This document shows positions 53,413 through 64,000 of a stretch of 64,000 nucleotides of DNA, one piece after another. The position numbers and the translations under genes are program-made. This DNA comes from Dipteris shenzhenensis (lineage: Eukaryota > Polypodiophyta > Polypodiopsida > Gleicheniales), in NCBI GenBank assembly GCA_047967505.1, contig CM106539.1; one strand, given 5' to 3'. The stretch's first letter is position 1. Each line of letters opens with the position of its first letter. The notes under the pieces were generated by a model. That model searched no databases. It was given only the letters and a program-made list of their open reading frames with translations, and was not told the DNA's origin.

Positions 53413-56400
53413 TTATAAAGAAATGTTTGCCAAGATTCGTTCATGCACCTCCTGGGGTACATGATACACCGTTCTCTGGCCTTTAACCTTGTGCTTTTCT
53501 TGCAACATTTGGAACTTTATTACCAACACTGCATCAGCATTCACTATAGCAGGAGGTTGATCTTTCAATAATGCACAACTGCTTTTGCATTTTGGGATTT
53601 TTGCATAAAAGATTCCAGAAGCCACTTGATCCCCAATGTTGAAGACATTACTCCAGCCATCTGTCTCTTGCTCTATGAGGACTCTTTTTTATTTTGAGCA
53701 CAACACCACATAATAATTCTCATTATCTTCGTTTGTAGGGGACCATAGTACTGCAAAATGGGCACCCATCTGAAGCATGTCAGCCAGCTGGTCTCTATCC
53801 ATCACATATGTTACAGATTCCTTCTCCATGTCTGATGCAAACTATCCATTGATGGGCTCTAGCCTGTTCAAGGTCCATGGACTTGCATGAGATAAATTGG
53901 TGCACTTATCCCATGATGTTTCATCCATGCAGAATGAACAAAAGCATGACAAATGTCTAAACAAGGCTTGTGTGGGATCTTTGTTACTAAAATCTAATAT
54001 GCAGTGTGTTGAACGACTTCCTTTGATGGTCCAGCAGTTCCATGCTTTAAACCTGTCAACATCACCAACCTTTACTTCTACTAAGAGCCTTTGTTTAGAA
54101 TCATCTCCCATCTTCCATGCCAACCATTCCACAACATCATGTGCATTTTGTAGCTTTGCACCATTTACATCCAATTGCTCACTGGGGTTAGTGTATGCTT
54201 TAGACTGCACTAGCCCCTTGCCATGACCGCTTTGGAAAAAGTTCCACATCATCTTAATGCCAGTCAAAGAGCAATACCTAGCATAACAAACAACAGATAT
54301 ATTGCATTTTAAAATATGCAACATCTTCAGCGTGAGAAAATAAGGGGGCAGTGTCCAATGTCTTACCTTGCAACAAAGTAAAATGGGCGAGTGGCCTTGA
54401 ACTGAGATGCTACCCCATCTGACCAAACCTAGTGTCTTTTAAACTTCAAGCCTTTAGACACCAACCATTGATGGTGGAGCATAAAGAAATGCTACACAAA
54501 AAGTGTGTCATGTTCTTTGTCATCTGAAATGTAAAAGATGGATTGCTTTTTTATCTCGCTCATCTCCTTCCAATAGCAAATATGAACCAAGATGGTCACT
54601 TGGTCATTATGCCAATGCATTGATTGAACCTCATTCTACACTTTGAATGTATAGTTCTCTACAAAGTTAGCAACTGAAAGCACCACATCATCACGAAAAC
54701 TTGTGGTGCACTCTTTGAATTGAGAGTGTTGCTAATAACTACGAAAGTTGTGAGTGATAAACACATTTAAGTGTTGCAAGTATTGAGGGATGATGATGGA
54801 TGGAGGATTTTCCTTGTATAAGAATTTTATTTTTTTCTTTGCATCACCTTTTCCCATATCCTCAATGACATATTCATACGTATTCCATCTTATCAATGCA
54901 CCATTTGCATCATCCAACTCACATGGGCAAAATAACGGTTATGGGTACTTGTCACATTTGCACAATAAGCATTCAAGCTTGTGCCATTCAGCATCCTCTT
55001 CCTTTGGACATACTACCGAAGGCCACATTTTAGACATAGAAGAACAATTGCTGGTGTGGGCAACACATGTGTCCTCCCCTTGGGGCCTATAAACCTTGCA
55101 TAAGCAGTCACACATATCTCCATGTAACAATGTGCTATTCTGTCTCATGGAATTCACTGCTAGTTGGAACAAGTCTATTCTTGTATGCTAATTACAACAA
55201 CAAGTATTCCTTCCCTTCAGTTTTTTAATGAAATAGGGCTTCAGATTCTGAAAAGTACGGAAACCAATATCTATGGAAGGATGCTCCTCCTTGAAATTAA
55301 GGAAGAATTCTACCTGCAAAATCAATCATTAACAATCAATATTAATAAAACCTAGACAAAAAAACTATAAGTTATTTAAAACTTAGAGTGCCATCATTAT
55401 TTTTCTAAGTTCTATCACTCAATTACTAAGTCTTAACTGCTACTAGTAGTGCCATATATCCAGTAAGTGCTAGATAGTACTAAATGCTAAATAGTACTAG
55501 GTGCTAAGTATTGTTGTAAATTCTAGATAGTACTAAATAGTAAATGCTAGATAGTACTAAATATGTTTACATAGTACTAAGTGCTAAATATTTTACTAAA
55601 TGTTAGATAGTACTAAGTGCGAATATTACTAAGTCCTAGTTTAGTAGTATTAGTAAGTGCTAATATTACTAAGTGCTATATAGTACTAAGTGCTAATATT
55701 AGTAAGTGCTAATATTACATTACTAAGTGCTACATAGTACTATTAGTACTAAATATTAAGTGGTAATATTAGTAAGTGCTTATATTACTAGTGCTGGATA
55801 GTACTGAATAGTAAGTGCTAGATAGTACTAAATAGGAAGCATTAATATTAGTAAGGGCTAGATAGCAAGTGCTAATATTACTAAATAGTAAATGCTTGAT
55901 CTATAGTACTATTAGTACTAAATAGCAAGTGCTAGATGGTAAGTGTGATATTACTAGATGCTATATAGTACTATTAGTATTGAATAGTAAGTGCTAATAT
56001 GACTAAGTGCTAGATAGTATTTAAGAGTACTTACTAAGTGCTAATATTACTAAGCACTAAGAATTATTGAGTCCTAAATAGTACTCAGTAAATAGTGCTT
56101 ACTTAGTGCTAAATGTTACTAAGTGCTACATAGTACTAAATAGTGCTAAAATATTGCAAAATAATACTAAATAGAACTAATAGTAGTAATAGTAGAGTTA
56201 AGGCAAGGAAGAAACAATACTATATAGTACTAGTAGCAGGGTTAGTGCAAGGGATAGTATTAGATAGTACGAAATAGAACTAGTAGCAGGGTTAGGGCAA
56301 GGAGAGAATGATTATGCTCAAAGTCCTCCAATACAAACAATTTCAAACATCACACACTACTAATTAACACTTAATAGTACTATTTAGTCATAAAGAGTAT

Positions 56401-57284
56401 TCTATTTAGTCATAATAATTGACTTGAAAGAGAAAACAATACTATTTTATCCTATCTTTATTCCTAGGACTGATTTCTAAAATATGGTCTATACTATAAA
56501 TGTATTAAGTCCTCAGTGTAGTATTTAGTACTGTGATTCTATGATTTAGTGCTAAATTTGCTTCATATAGAGTCTGTTACAGTGTTAAATGTTAGCTTTA
56601 ACATCTGAACAATACTAATATTATCCTGATAGTACTAAATAGTTGTAAAGACTACCAAATAATAGTGTGTAACTTGGGCTTCGTTGAAAGAAGGAAGAAA
56701 TGGGTGGGATGTATTGCATACTTTTTTGGGCCAAGCCTATGCCTGCAAAAATCCTTCTTGTTTGGTGAAACCTTGGTGTTGTCTTTCCAGAACTAGACAA
56801 CACATTGAACAACCTCACAAGTTAAGGAATCATGTCTACACTTTCGACCTCCATCTGTCGATTTGAAGGAAGCTTGTTTTATGTCCACGTGATGTTTCTT
56901 TAGATTCCATGCTTGAATTTCAAGGGCTTTAGCTACTTTGCTATAACTATATTTTTTAAATGCTGAAGTGTTAGCAATCATGTGGAGAGCTACTCTCTTC
57001 GTAGCTAACTTATCAGCACTTTCTACTCTTTTCACAAGACTCAATGATGTCTTTAGATTATCCACTACTGCCATTGATATGGACTGGCTTTGAAAATTTG
57101 TCTCATCGACAACCTCTTGCATATCTGGATCCTTTATAACCTTAGACAAAATGTCAACCTTCGTTCTCAAGTCCAAGTTCTTTGTGGTATGCTTGAAATG
57201 TCGCACAACTATTAATGTCAAGTGTCTCATGTTTCTTTCGGACCAATGTTGTGGCAGTGCATTGAGCGAGTTCCATTCTTCCAT
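53413..57284 (-). pseudogene. DDE-like putative transposase gene (SDG...GHGKG family), multi-exon, decayed
   Basis: In order on the minus strand: an N-terminal part EEWNSLNALPQHWSERNMRH and VSPNKKDFCRHRLGPKKY (57,284-56,690); a long intron holding the TAGTACTA minisatellite; FRTFQNLKPYFIKKLKGRNT (55,260); RWNTYEYVIEDMGKGDAKKK (54,870); VANFVENYTFKV (54,650, where I expect DFxENY); HWHNDQVTILVHICYW; ISDDKEHDTLFVQH; VWSDGVASQFKATRPFYFVA (54,410); an intron (about 54,365-54,280); MMWNFFQSGHGKG (54,235); NAHDVVEWLAWKM; and a C-terminal part to 53,413. The ordered Asp residues suggest an RNase H-like DDE nuclease, with the first Asp changed to Asn. At least five stops, mostly TAG, show decay. I know this family only as uncharacterised plant proteins. 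Confidence 0.6.
55440..56300. repeat. TAGTACTAAATGCTAAATAG minisatellite (inverted relative to 35,780-36,345)
   Basis: Units such as TAGTACTAAGTGCTAATATT and TAGTACTAAATAGTAAGTGC fill most of the presumed large intron of the DDE-like gene. The unit is the reverse complement of the one at 35,780-36,345. Confidence 0.85.
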
Positions 57285-57426
57285 TCATGGTGTGGCACTT
57301 CTAGTGCAGAGTTCTCCATGCTATGCACAACCATATTTCAATGGTAAATCATAAATTAATGAACGACACAAGAAGACAATACGTCAAAACATGCATGCTC
57401 AATCTTACTATATGAGAAAGTCATCC

Positions 57427-57427
57427 T

Positions 57428-57479
<52 letters not shown>
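57427..57479. repeat. (GA)n microsatellite
   Basis: About 25 GA units with two interruptions. Confidence 0.9.
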
Positions 57480-57480
<1 letters not shown>

Positions 57481-57776
57481 CTGTAGAATGACTCAAACAT
57501 AACTGGTCTTTGTGCCAGAGAGGACATATGGTCCAAAGTGCAAGGGCTTCAATGAGAGAGAAGGGGAGAGCCAGTTTGCATAGAGAATGGAGAGAGTTGG
57601 GGAGAAAGAGAGCAATGGACCTCTAGGAGAGAGAGAGCAATGGACCTCTACTGAAGATGAGCAGAGATAATTGCAGGGATAGAGACAGGACTCCACGAGA
57701 GAGAAGAGAGTCAACTGTCACTGGTTTCAAACATGTGCGAGTGATTCCATGAGAGAGAAGAGATTCAATTGAGAGT

Positions 57777-57946
57777 GTGGGGGTTAAAGGTCACTGTGCC
57801 TTTACCCCAGTTATGTACAATACTCAAACACATATATAAATGAATGAAAAAGAAGATTAGGGTGGTTCTGCACCTAGCAAAACTTGTGTGGCTCTCTATT
57901 TCTCTCTCTCCCTCTTCTGTTCTTGCTTCCATTGAGAGCACTCTCA
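57777..57946 (+). repeat. Copia 5' LTR, 170 bp
   Basis: It starts TGTGGGGGTTAAAGG and ends GAGCACTCTCA. The borders are confirmed by the inverted copy at 62,701-62,870. It is short for a copia LTR. Confidence 0.85.
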
Positions 57947-57948
57947 AC

Positions 57949-57960
57949 TGGTATCAGAGC
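57949..57960 (+). other. Primer-binding site for initiator tRNA-Met
   Basis: TGGTATCAGAGC, the standard plant copia PBS, lies two bases after the LTR. Confidence 0.9.
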
Positions 57961-59375
57961 CTGGGTGATCTAGCTGAGCGTGCGTGAATGCTTGAAGCTC
58001 AGTAGCTCCATGGGAGGCTTTGTGGGTGAGTTCACTTGCATCCTAGTGTGTAGAGACCTTGGAGGAACCTTTGGAAAAGTCACTTTGGTTTTGCGAAGTG
58101 GTTTTGAGAGCCTCTTAAGTGTTTTCAAAGAAAAAGTCGTTTTTTGAGCTTTTCCCTGTTTCGTTCAATCACAGAGACTCCATATTGACTTGTAGAGGCA
58201 ACTATTGCTTGCTTTTGGTGTCCACTTCACTTCAGGAGCTTGGAAACACCTTCATTCTTGAATCTGGGATCATTTCATTGGATTTCAGACTCATTGTGTC
58301 AGTTTCTGCGTTTTTCTGCCCGGGTGTTGGAACTCAAGTTTGGAGCAACCATTTCCAGATGTGTCAGTTCCGGTGGACTCAGGAGGTCCTAAAACTTCTA
58401 TGTTGCTCATCATTCGGACTCCGATGGAGTTTACAAACAGTCTGTTTCCAAAAACGTTTCTCAGTCCGTGTGTTGGACCCAGTGATTGTGACCACGGTTT
58501 CCAAAACTATCTGTCCCATTGCGTTCCGGATGCCCAAAAACCCCTACCTGTCAGTTCTTATGCGATTCGGTGGAGGACTTTCAGAGTTATAGATCTCTGT
58601 GTATTCGATTTCGTCTCTCTATTATGCATTTTTTATTCTAAGGTTTTGAAACCTTAGATTTATGCCACATGGTAGTGGATAAGTGTTGACTCCCATTTCT
58701 CACTCATCGGTTGGGATTTTGGCGTTCTGACAGAAGAGAGATATTTGCAAATTTTATTGGAGTCTGATTATGCAATGGCGCCCATGTTTTGAGGCATCTT
58801 AGGTTCTATTTTTAGTAGCGGTCATTACCGTGGGACTATGATTTCTTGAGCATACCTTATGCAGATCACTCTGGTTGCAGTTTGAGCAGTGTGCGCTCAT
58901 TCGTGGTGTGCATTGGGTTGCAGTGGATGATTTATAGGCCATTTAGATGCATTGTGGTCCTTATTGGATGCGCTGATAGGCCCAAATTGCCTTGTGGGAT
59001 ACTATTTTTATGGATCCTTTGCACACGGATGCTATTTTATGCTGAGGGATAGCTTTAACACATTGCAGGTGATGCACTGATAGTGCTATGCTCTCTTGGA
59101 TGAGATATTATTAATGTATATGCCAGTGGACGGTGTTTATGCTTGAGTCATTTGGCACTTATCGGCATTTTGGATTGCCATTGCAGTTGGCATTTTCTTT
59201 TGGGCCAAATTTGCTCATATGGATGCATAGTATATGCACATGAGTCAGATGCTTTGAGACATGAGTTTTGGTGATATTTCACTCTATTGTGGCATACACA
59301 TTTGGGTGCACCTGGTATTTGGTGTGATCCTCTCTTGTAGGCACTAGCATTTGGGATTTTTGCTTCATCTGCATC

Positions 59376-61240
59376 ATGGCATCCTCTTCCATGTCTGAAA
59401 AGGAGTTTTTTAGCATTAAAAAGTTTAATGGGACAAACTTTTCTTTGTGGAAAGAACAAATAAGGGATGTGCTTATTCAACAGAAGTAGATGAAACCCTT
59501 GGTAGGGATTGAAGCTAAGCCTGCAAATATGTCTGAGGAGGATTGGAATGAGTTGGATGCATTAGCGAAATCTACTATTAGATTTCATCTTGCAGAGTCA
59601 GTTTATTTCACAGTAATAAATGAGTAGACTACGGAAGATTTGTGGAAGAAACTGTGTGCCACTTATGAAAAGGAAACTGCCTCTAATAAAGTTTACCTCA
59701 TGAAGAGGTTGTTTGAGCTACAGATGAAGGAAGGGGTCTCCATTGCTTCTCACTTAAATGAATTCAATATTATTTTCAGCCAGCTTCAGGCTCAGAAGAT
59801 GAATTTTGATGCGGAGACTAAGGCAATATTTCTCTTATGTTCATTGCCATCCTCATGGGATACCTTCCTACAGCTGTCAGTAACTCTGCACCTAGTGGAG
59901 TACTGAAATTTGATGATGTGGGTAGCTTGTTGGCCAAGGAGATTAGATGGAAGTCTATGGATGGAAACAAGCAGGATGCAGCCTTAAATATGCAAAGGGG
60001 CAGATCACAGTTCAGGGGGAAGTCCCAAGAAAGAGGGAAGTCTCATAGCAAATCCAGGGCACAGAACATTGAGTGTTACTACTATGACAAGAAGGGCCAG
60101 ATGAAAAAGGATTGCTACAAACTGAAAAGAGAGCAAAAGGATAAGAAAAAGAATGCAAATTGGGGTGCAAATCAAAAGGAAGAGAGTCCAAGGGAGGACA
60201 AAGAAAAAGTGAAGATCGAGGAGATCAATGCAGTCACACATGATAGTGATAATGACTTTCTCTTCATGTCTAGTTTATCTGTAGAGTTGCTTACCACTTT
60301 AGATGATGCATATTCCTAGGATTGGATTTTGGATTCTGGTGCTTCATTCCATGTTACTTCCCATAGGGAATGGTTCTCCACTTGTGACAGTGGAAAGACA
60401 GGTTGTGTGCATCTTGGAAATGACTATGCATGTGACATAGTGGGAGTAGGTGACATAAAGTTTTCTTTTGCAAATGATTCTGCATTTATTTTGAAACATG
60501 TGAGACATGTGCCTAAGTTGACCAAGAGTCTTATTTCAGTGGATCAACTAGATGATACTGGTTTTCACACCACTTTTGGCTTTCAGAGTTGGAAAATTCA
60601 GAAGGGCTCTATGCTTTAGGCCAGGGGTGCCAAGTGTGGGACTTTGTATTCCTTACATGTATCAGGGGTATTTGATCATGTTGTTGCAATAACCGAGCAA
60701 CCAAGCACTTCTTTGTGGCATTGCAGGATGGGGCACATGAGCCAAAATGGAATGAAACTCTTATGCCATTTGGGTTATATATCGCATTTGAGTTTCTCTG
60801 ATTTTGAATTTTATGAGCACTATCTCTATGGGAAGCAGACTAAATCAGCCCATAAAAGAAGGGGAAAGAAAGAGTTTGAAAAGCTTGATTTGGTGCATTC
60901 AGATGTATGTGGTCCCATGCCTACACAGTCATTAGGTAGGGCTGAATACTATGTGACATTCATTGATGATGCAACTAGGAAAGTGTGGGTTTATGCTATA
61001 GCTCGGAAGAGTGATGTGTTCCAGGTATTTCAGAAATGGTTGGCCTTGGTTGAGAATCAGTCAAGTAGAACACTTAAATGCCTATAGACTGACAATGGTG
61101 GAGAGTATCTCTCTCATGACTTTTAGCATTTCTGTGATACACGTGGGATTAAGAGGGAGCTCACATCCCCTCATACTCCAGAGCAAAATCCAGTTGCAGA
61201 AAAGATGAACCGTACCATTCAAGAAATGTTAATAGGGTAG
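59376..61240 (+). pseudogene. Copia gag-pol pseudogene
   Basis: From ATG 59,376 the frame reads FFSIKKFNGTNFSLWKEQIR, LWKKLCATYEKE, VSIASHLNEFNIIFSQL (copia gag/UBN2), shifts near 59,880, then a zinc knuckle CYYYDKKGQMKKDC at 60,073 in which the second Cys is Tyr and the His is Gln. Protease DWILDSGASFHVTSHREW follows at 60,320, then LWHCRMGHMSQNGMKLL (pre-integrase) and HSDVCGPMPTQSLGRAEYYV...FIDDATRKVW (integrase). Stops are at 59,488, 59,624, 60,317, 60,617, 61,085 and 61,123. RT and RNase H are absent. The copy is inactive. Confidence 0.85.
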
Positions 61241-62101
61241 CCATGAGAGGGTCTAACCCAGATATTGGGCAGTGTCTTTCTCTCTTACAAGGAAAAAAAT
61301 AAATGAAAGGCTTCCAAAATATAAGCACTTGATGTAGCAAAGACTAGTGACCAATATTCAATCAATGATGCTTCTTCTTACATGCTTCATAGAGGTGGCT
61401 AAAATGAATACTTTCCAATCAAAACTAGGTCTAGCAATTCAAAGCAAAACTGAAGCCACACTTGTACTGATGTTATTGAAAGTTTCAAAGAACCAGAAAT
61501 GCTAGAATAGCATCTTATGTAGCATCATCTTCAAAAACTTATCAAAACTGTCAAAACCAAAAGGCTGAACTTGGAGGGCTTGTAGCTTACTCTTCAGAAC
61601 AAAGGAAAAGGGGTTTTTTAAGGCAAAGGAGAGCTGATATACCACAGAAGGTCCTCTGGGAAGAGAAGGTGCAAAAACACGTCAGAACTCCATAGCTTGC
61701 CCCTTCAAAGTCGATTGGTTTTTTACTGATTTCTCCTTGAATATGCAGCCATTGCTGCTCAGATTTCAGCACAGGATAGCCCAAGGCATGTAGAATCTAC
61801 CCCTAAAAGGAATTAGAGGAAGATGAAGTATGCTGAGAGAAAACACAGAAGCAAAAGTTGACGATCTTCATGTAATGGCGACGAAACGAGCACGGCTTTC
61901 TCTGATTCCTTTCAGCTAGGGGTTCGTCCCTTTGAGGTGGATCTCCAATAGGAAGGACATGGGAAATGGTTGAGAACCGGAGGAGAACAAGCTTAAGCAA
62001 ACTTTGGGAAGAAGAGGAAGAGATGGTGAAGAAGAAGATGAAGAAGAAGATGATGATGTGGTAGAAATGGGCTCAAGGGGGATCAAAGGGCTCTGATACC
62101 A
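61241..62101 (-). other. Leader of an unidentified LTR element (minus strand)
   Basis: Reading minus from the PBS at 62,101, no gag or pol motif is visible. The region is non-coding apart from a Ser-rich artefact ORF. Its left border coincides with the break in the copia integrase at about 61,240. Confidence 0.4.
62090..62101 (-). other. Primer-binding site (tRNA-Met), minus strand
   Basis: TGGTATCAGAGC on the minus strand lies directly after the LTR end ACCAACA. Confidence 0.8.
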
Positions 62102-62389
62102 TGTTGGTAAACTAAAAAGAAAGAGTATAGTGGACACAAACTCAGAATACTTGCATTATGGAATGAAGAAGAGTGAGGTCTTTAAGTAGGCACCTCATAC
62201 ATGCTCACTGACATCACTGATGACTTCAGAGATCCACAATCATCTCCTCAATCTGCTCCTAGATTCTCTCAATCATCCTATGTGGCTCTCCACCACCTAA
62301 CTGTGCTTGTGGGCACCTAACTGTGCCTCTAGTACTCACACATAGAAACCAAGGTGTGCCTGAGGCATACACGTTGAGATATCCCAACA
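62102..62389 (-). repeat. 5' LTR of a second LTR-element family, 288 bp
   Basis: The plus-strand ends are TGTTGGTAAACT and GATATCCCAACA, so TGTTGG/CCAACA are inverted ends. The element lies in TNP2 copy 3, immediately after the codons for MRCLK; the adjacent CTTCA (62,390-62,394) should be one target-duplication copy. The partner LTR was not found in the window. Confidence 0.7.
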
Positions 62390-62700
62390 CTTCAAACACC
62401 TCATACATCTAGTGGAAGTACGAACTGTAGTGATAGCTCGCTTCACCGCCACCATCTCTAGCTTTGATGACCTCCACAGTGCACGAGGTAAAAAGACACG
62501 CCCATTTGGCCTCTCTTATGGCCAAGCTTCATGCATCCTCCCTGTGGCGTGTAGATCCTCCCTTATGCCTGCAGAATATCGTGTCCCATTTAAATTTTCC
62601 CAAATGGTAGATGCCACATTCTTGACGATATGCATGGGATCAAGCAGGTGATTGATCTTGAGGTAGGACCAATATGGTAGTTGAGAAAAGATGGAGTATC
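62390..62700 (-). pseudogene. CACTA TNP2 fragment (copy 3)
   Basis: On the minus strand: QLPYWSYLKINHLLDPMHIV, KNVASTIWENLNGTRYSAGI, REDLHATGRMHEAWP, then after a shift VFLPRALW, VAVKRAITTVRTSTRCMRCL. This corresponds to 49,530-49,830 of copy 2 but is clearly diverged, with a different variant of the SREDL region. LTR elements cut it on both sides (62,389 and 62,701). Confidence 0.8.
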
Positions 62701-62870
62701 TGAGAGTGCTCTCAATGGAAGCAAGAACAGAAGAGGGAAAGAGAGAAACAGAGAGCCACACAAGTTTTGGTGGGTGCAGAACACCCTAATCTTCTTTTTC
62801 ATTCATTTATATATGTGTTTGAGTATTGTACATAACCGGGGTAAAGGCACAGTGACCTTTAACCCCCACA
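62701..62870 (-). repeat. Copia 3' LTR, 170 bp (second copy, minus strand)
   Basis: The reverse complement of the LTR at 57,777-57,946, with a few mismatches. Just upstream on the minus strand is the polypurine tract AAGTGGGAGGT, and upstream of that the RNase H gene, so this is the 3' LTR. Confidence 0.85.
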
Positions 62871-64000
62871 ACCTCCCACTTAAAGGACAATGTGCCTTTA
62901 AGGGAGAACAACCAGTGAGCATAGTATCCAATGCCCATCAATACACAACAATACTCAAACCGCTGACTAGGTAGACTCTTCGTCAGCATATCTGCAGGGT
63001 TATCATTTGTATGAACCTTGACAAGCTCTATGCGCTTGTCCTCAAGTATCTCCCTGATGAAATGGTACCTGAACTCAATGTGTTTGGTCTTTGCATGAAA
63101 GATCGGATTCCGTGCTAGTTGAATATAGCACTCATGGAATCACTATGCAATGTCGGTACACCTGTATGAATCCCCAAATCTCCCACTAGCCGATCAAGCC
63201 ATATAGCCTCCTTGCAACCCTCTGTGGCTGCAACATACTCAGCCTCTATGGTAGACAAAGCAACACACTTCTATGTGCAAGACATCCACGACACTGCACC
63301 ACCTCCAAAGGTGAACACATAACCAAAAGTGGATCTCCTACTATCCACATGCCCTGCATAGTCTGAATCTGTGTACCCAAGTACATGCATGTCTACTTTA
63401 CCAAAGCAGATGCACATCTCCTTGGTACCCTTCATGTACCTCATGATGCACTTAACAGCCTCCCAATGCCTCTTTCCTAGATTAGCCATATACCGGCTAA
63501 CAACTCCCATTGCAAATGTAATGTCTGGTCTAGTAGCTATCATAGCATACATAAGACTCCCAACTACTGATGCATAAGGAACCTTGGCCATCATGGCCCT
63601 TTCCTCATCTAATTTGGGACTATCTGTATGACTCAGTTTCACATATGGAGGCAATGGAGTACTCACTCCCTTTCCCCCCTCCATGTTGAAATGCTGCAAT
63701 ACTTTTGTAACATACTCTTTTTGTGAAATCCAAAGGTGTTTCCTACTCTGATCACGTGTGATGCGCATACCAAGAATATGACCTGCAAGTCCCAAATCCT
63801 TCATATCAAAGGCCTCATCCAACTTGGCCTTTTATGCATCTAGCTCATAAGTATTCTTGCTAGCCAATAGCATATCATCCACATATAGTGCCAAGATTAT
63901 CAGGCTATTATCCTTAGCCCTTTTAATGTGAAGGCTATGATCAATTTCACTCCTAAAACCCTGGGACCGAATGAAAGCCTCAAACTTCTGATACCATTCT
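62871..64000 (-). pseudogene. Copia RT C-terminus and RNase H (minus strand, continues beyond the window)
   Basis: On the minus strand from the right edge: FIRSQGFRSEIDHSLHIKRA and LALYVDDMLLASKN (about 63,960-63,860; YVDD is the RT active site), DEAFDMKDLGLAGHILGMRI (63,820), LWISQKEYVTKVLQHFNM, YASVVGSLMYAMIATRPDI, LGYTDSDYAGHVDSRRSTFG (63,390; RNase H Asp), a TAG near 63,272, KCVALSTIEAEYVAATEGCK (Glu), LHSDSMSAIQLARNP and HTNDNPADMLTKSLP (63,010). This is the 3' half of the same copia family as at 57.8-61.2 kb, in opposite orientation. Only scattered stops are present, so it is younger than the first copy or better preserved. Confidence 0.85.

Larger units (their letters stand above)
57777..61240 (+). 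mobile_element. Ty1/copia element, 5' part (truncated in integrase)
   Basis: The 5' LTR (57,777-57,946), a tRNA-Met primer-binding site, a 1.4 kb leader, gag, protease and an integrase that breaks off near 61,240. The LTR is the same length as the inverted one at 62,701-62,870. No 3' LTR of this copy is present. Confidence 0.85.

Noticed and set aside
58119-58657. ORFs of 105-157 codons in the copia leader
   Set aside because: They lie between PBS and gag, show no domain, and overlap each other in different frames.
1-64000. tRNA or rRNA genes
   Set aside because: I found no tRNA B-box/cloverleaf or rRNA core sequence; the TGGTATCAGAGC words are retroelement primer-binding sites, not tRNA genes.

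Overview
The window looks like nuclear DNA of a land plant with a large, repeat-choked genome. The support is Arabidopsis-type telomere motifs (CCCTAAA/TTTAGGG), a single-exon CYP94-type cytochrome P450, CACTA (EnSpm) transposons with TNP2 transposase, Ty1/copia elements primed by initiator tRNA-Met, Ty3/gypsy remnants, and very long (CT)n/(GA)n tracts. The lineage cannot be fixed from the sequence; a non-flowering plant or gymnosperm is possible. Only two frames look intact: the P450 (31,019-32,695, minus) and a 144-residue coiled-coil ORF (29,036-29,470, plus). Almost everything else is transposon-derived and carries stops or frameshifts.

Layout. 1-1,310: remnant of an unrecognised multi-exon gene. 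1,600-4,750: microsatellites, minisatellites and a hairpin. 5,100-9,160: CACTA TNP2 pseudogene with an internal ~840 bp tandem duplication and a 947 bp solo LTR (7,539-8,485). 10,686-30,031: a 19.3 kb segment bracketed by a perfect 26 bp inverted repeat. It holds a DUF7869-like (DDE-like) gene on the minus strand, a CCCTAAA tract, G-rich and GA-rich satellites, a TTTAGGG tract, a large plus-strand gene with a methyltransferase-like region followed by two tandem Ulp1-like (C48) protease domains, and the coiled-coil ORF. This is the best candidate for an undescribed giant mobile element. 31,019-32,900: P450 and its TATA box. 35,048-35,294: a MITE with 8 bp target duplications.

35,780-57,300: an older locus with an FCP1-like phosphatase remnant (plus) facing a second DDE-like gene (minus, SDG...GHGKG family). 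Mutually inverted TAGTACTA minisatellites flank the pair. A minus-strand gypsy element (about 38,730-53,215) later split this locus. The gypsy has lost RT, carries its own solo LTR (42,822-43,211), and was invaded by a CACTA element (right end 51,377). The CACTA TNP2 gene is in turn interrupted by a 2,365 bp piece of the DUF7869-like gene, nearly identical to the copy at 12,220-14,595. 57,777-64,000: two oppositely oriented copia elements with identical-length 170 bp LTRs, a further LTR of 288 bp, and a third TNP2 fragment.

The genes here do not form one pathway, apart from the possible joint role of the ORFs inside the 19.3 kb inverted-repeat segment. All family assignments come from reading motifs; no database search was possible.
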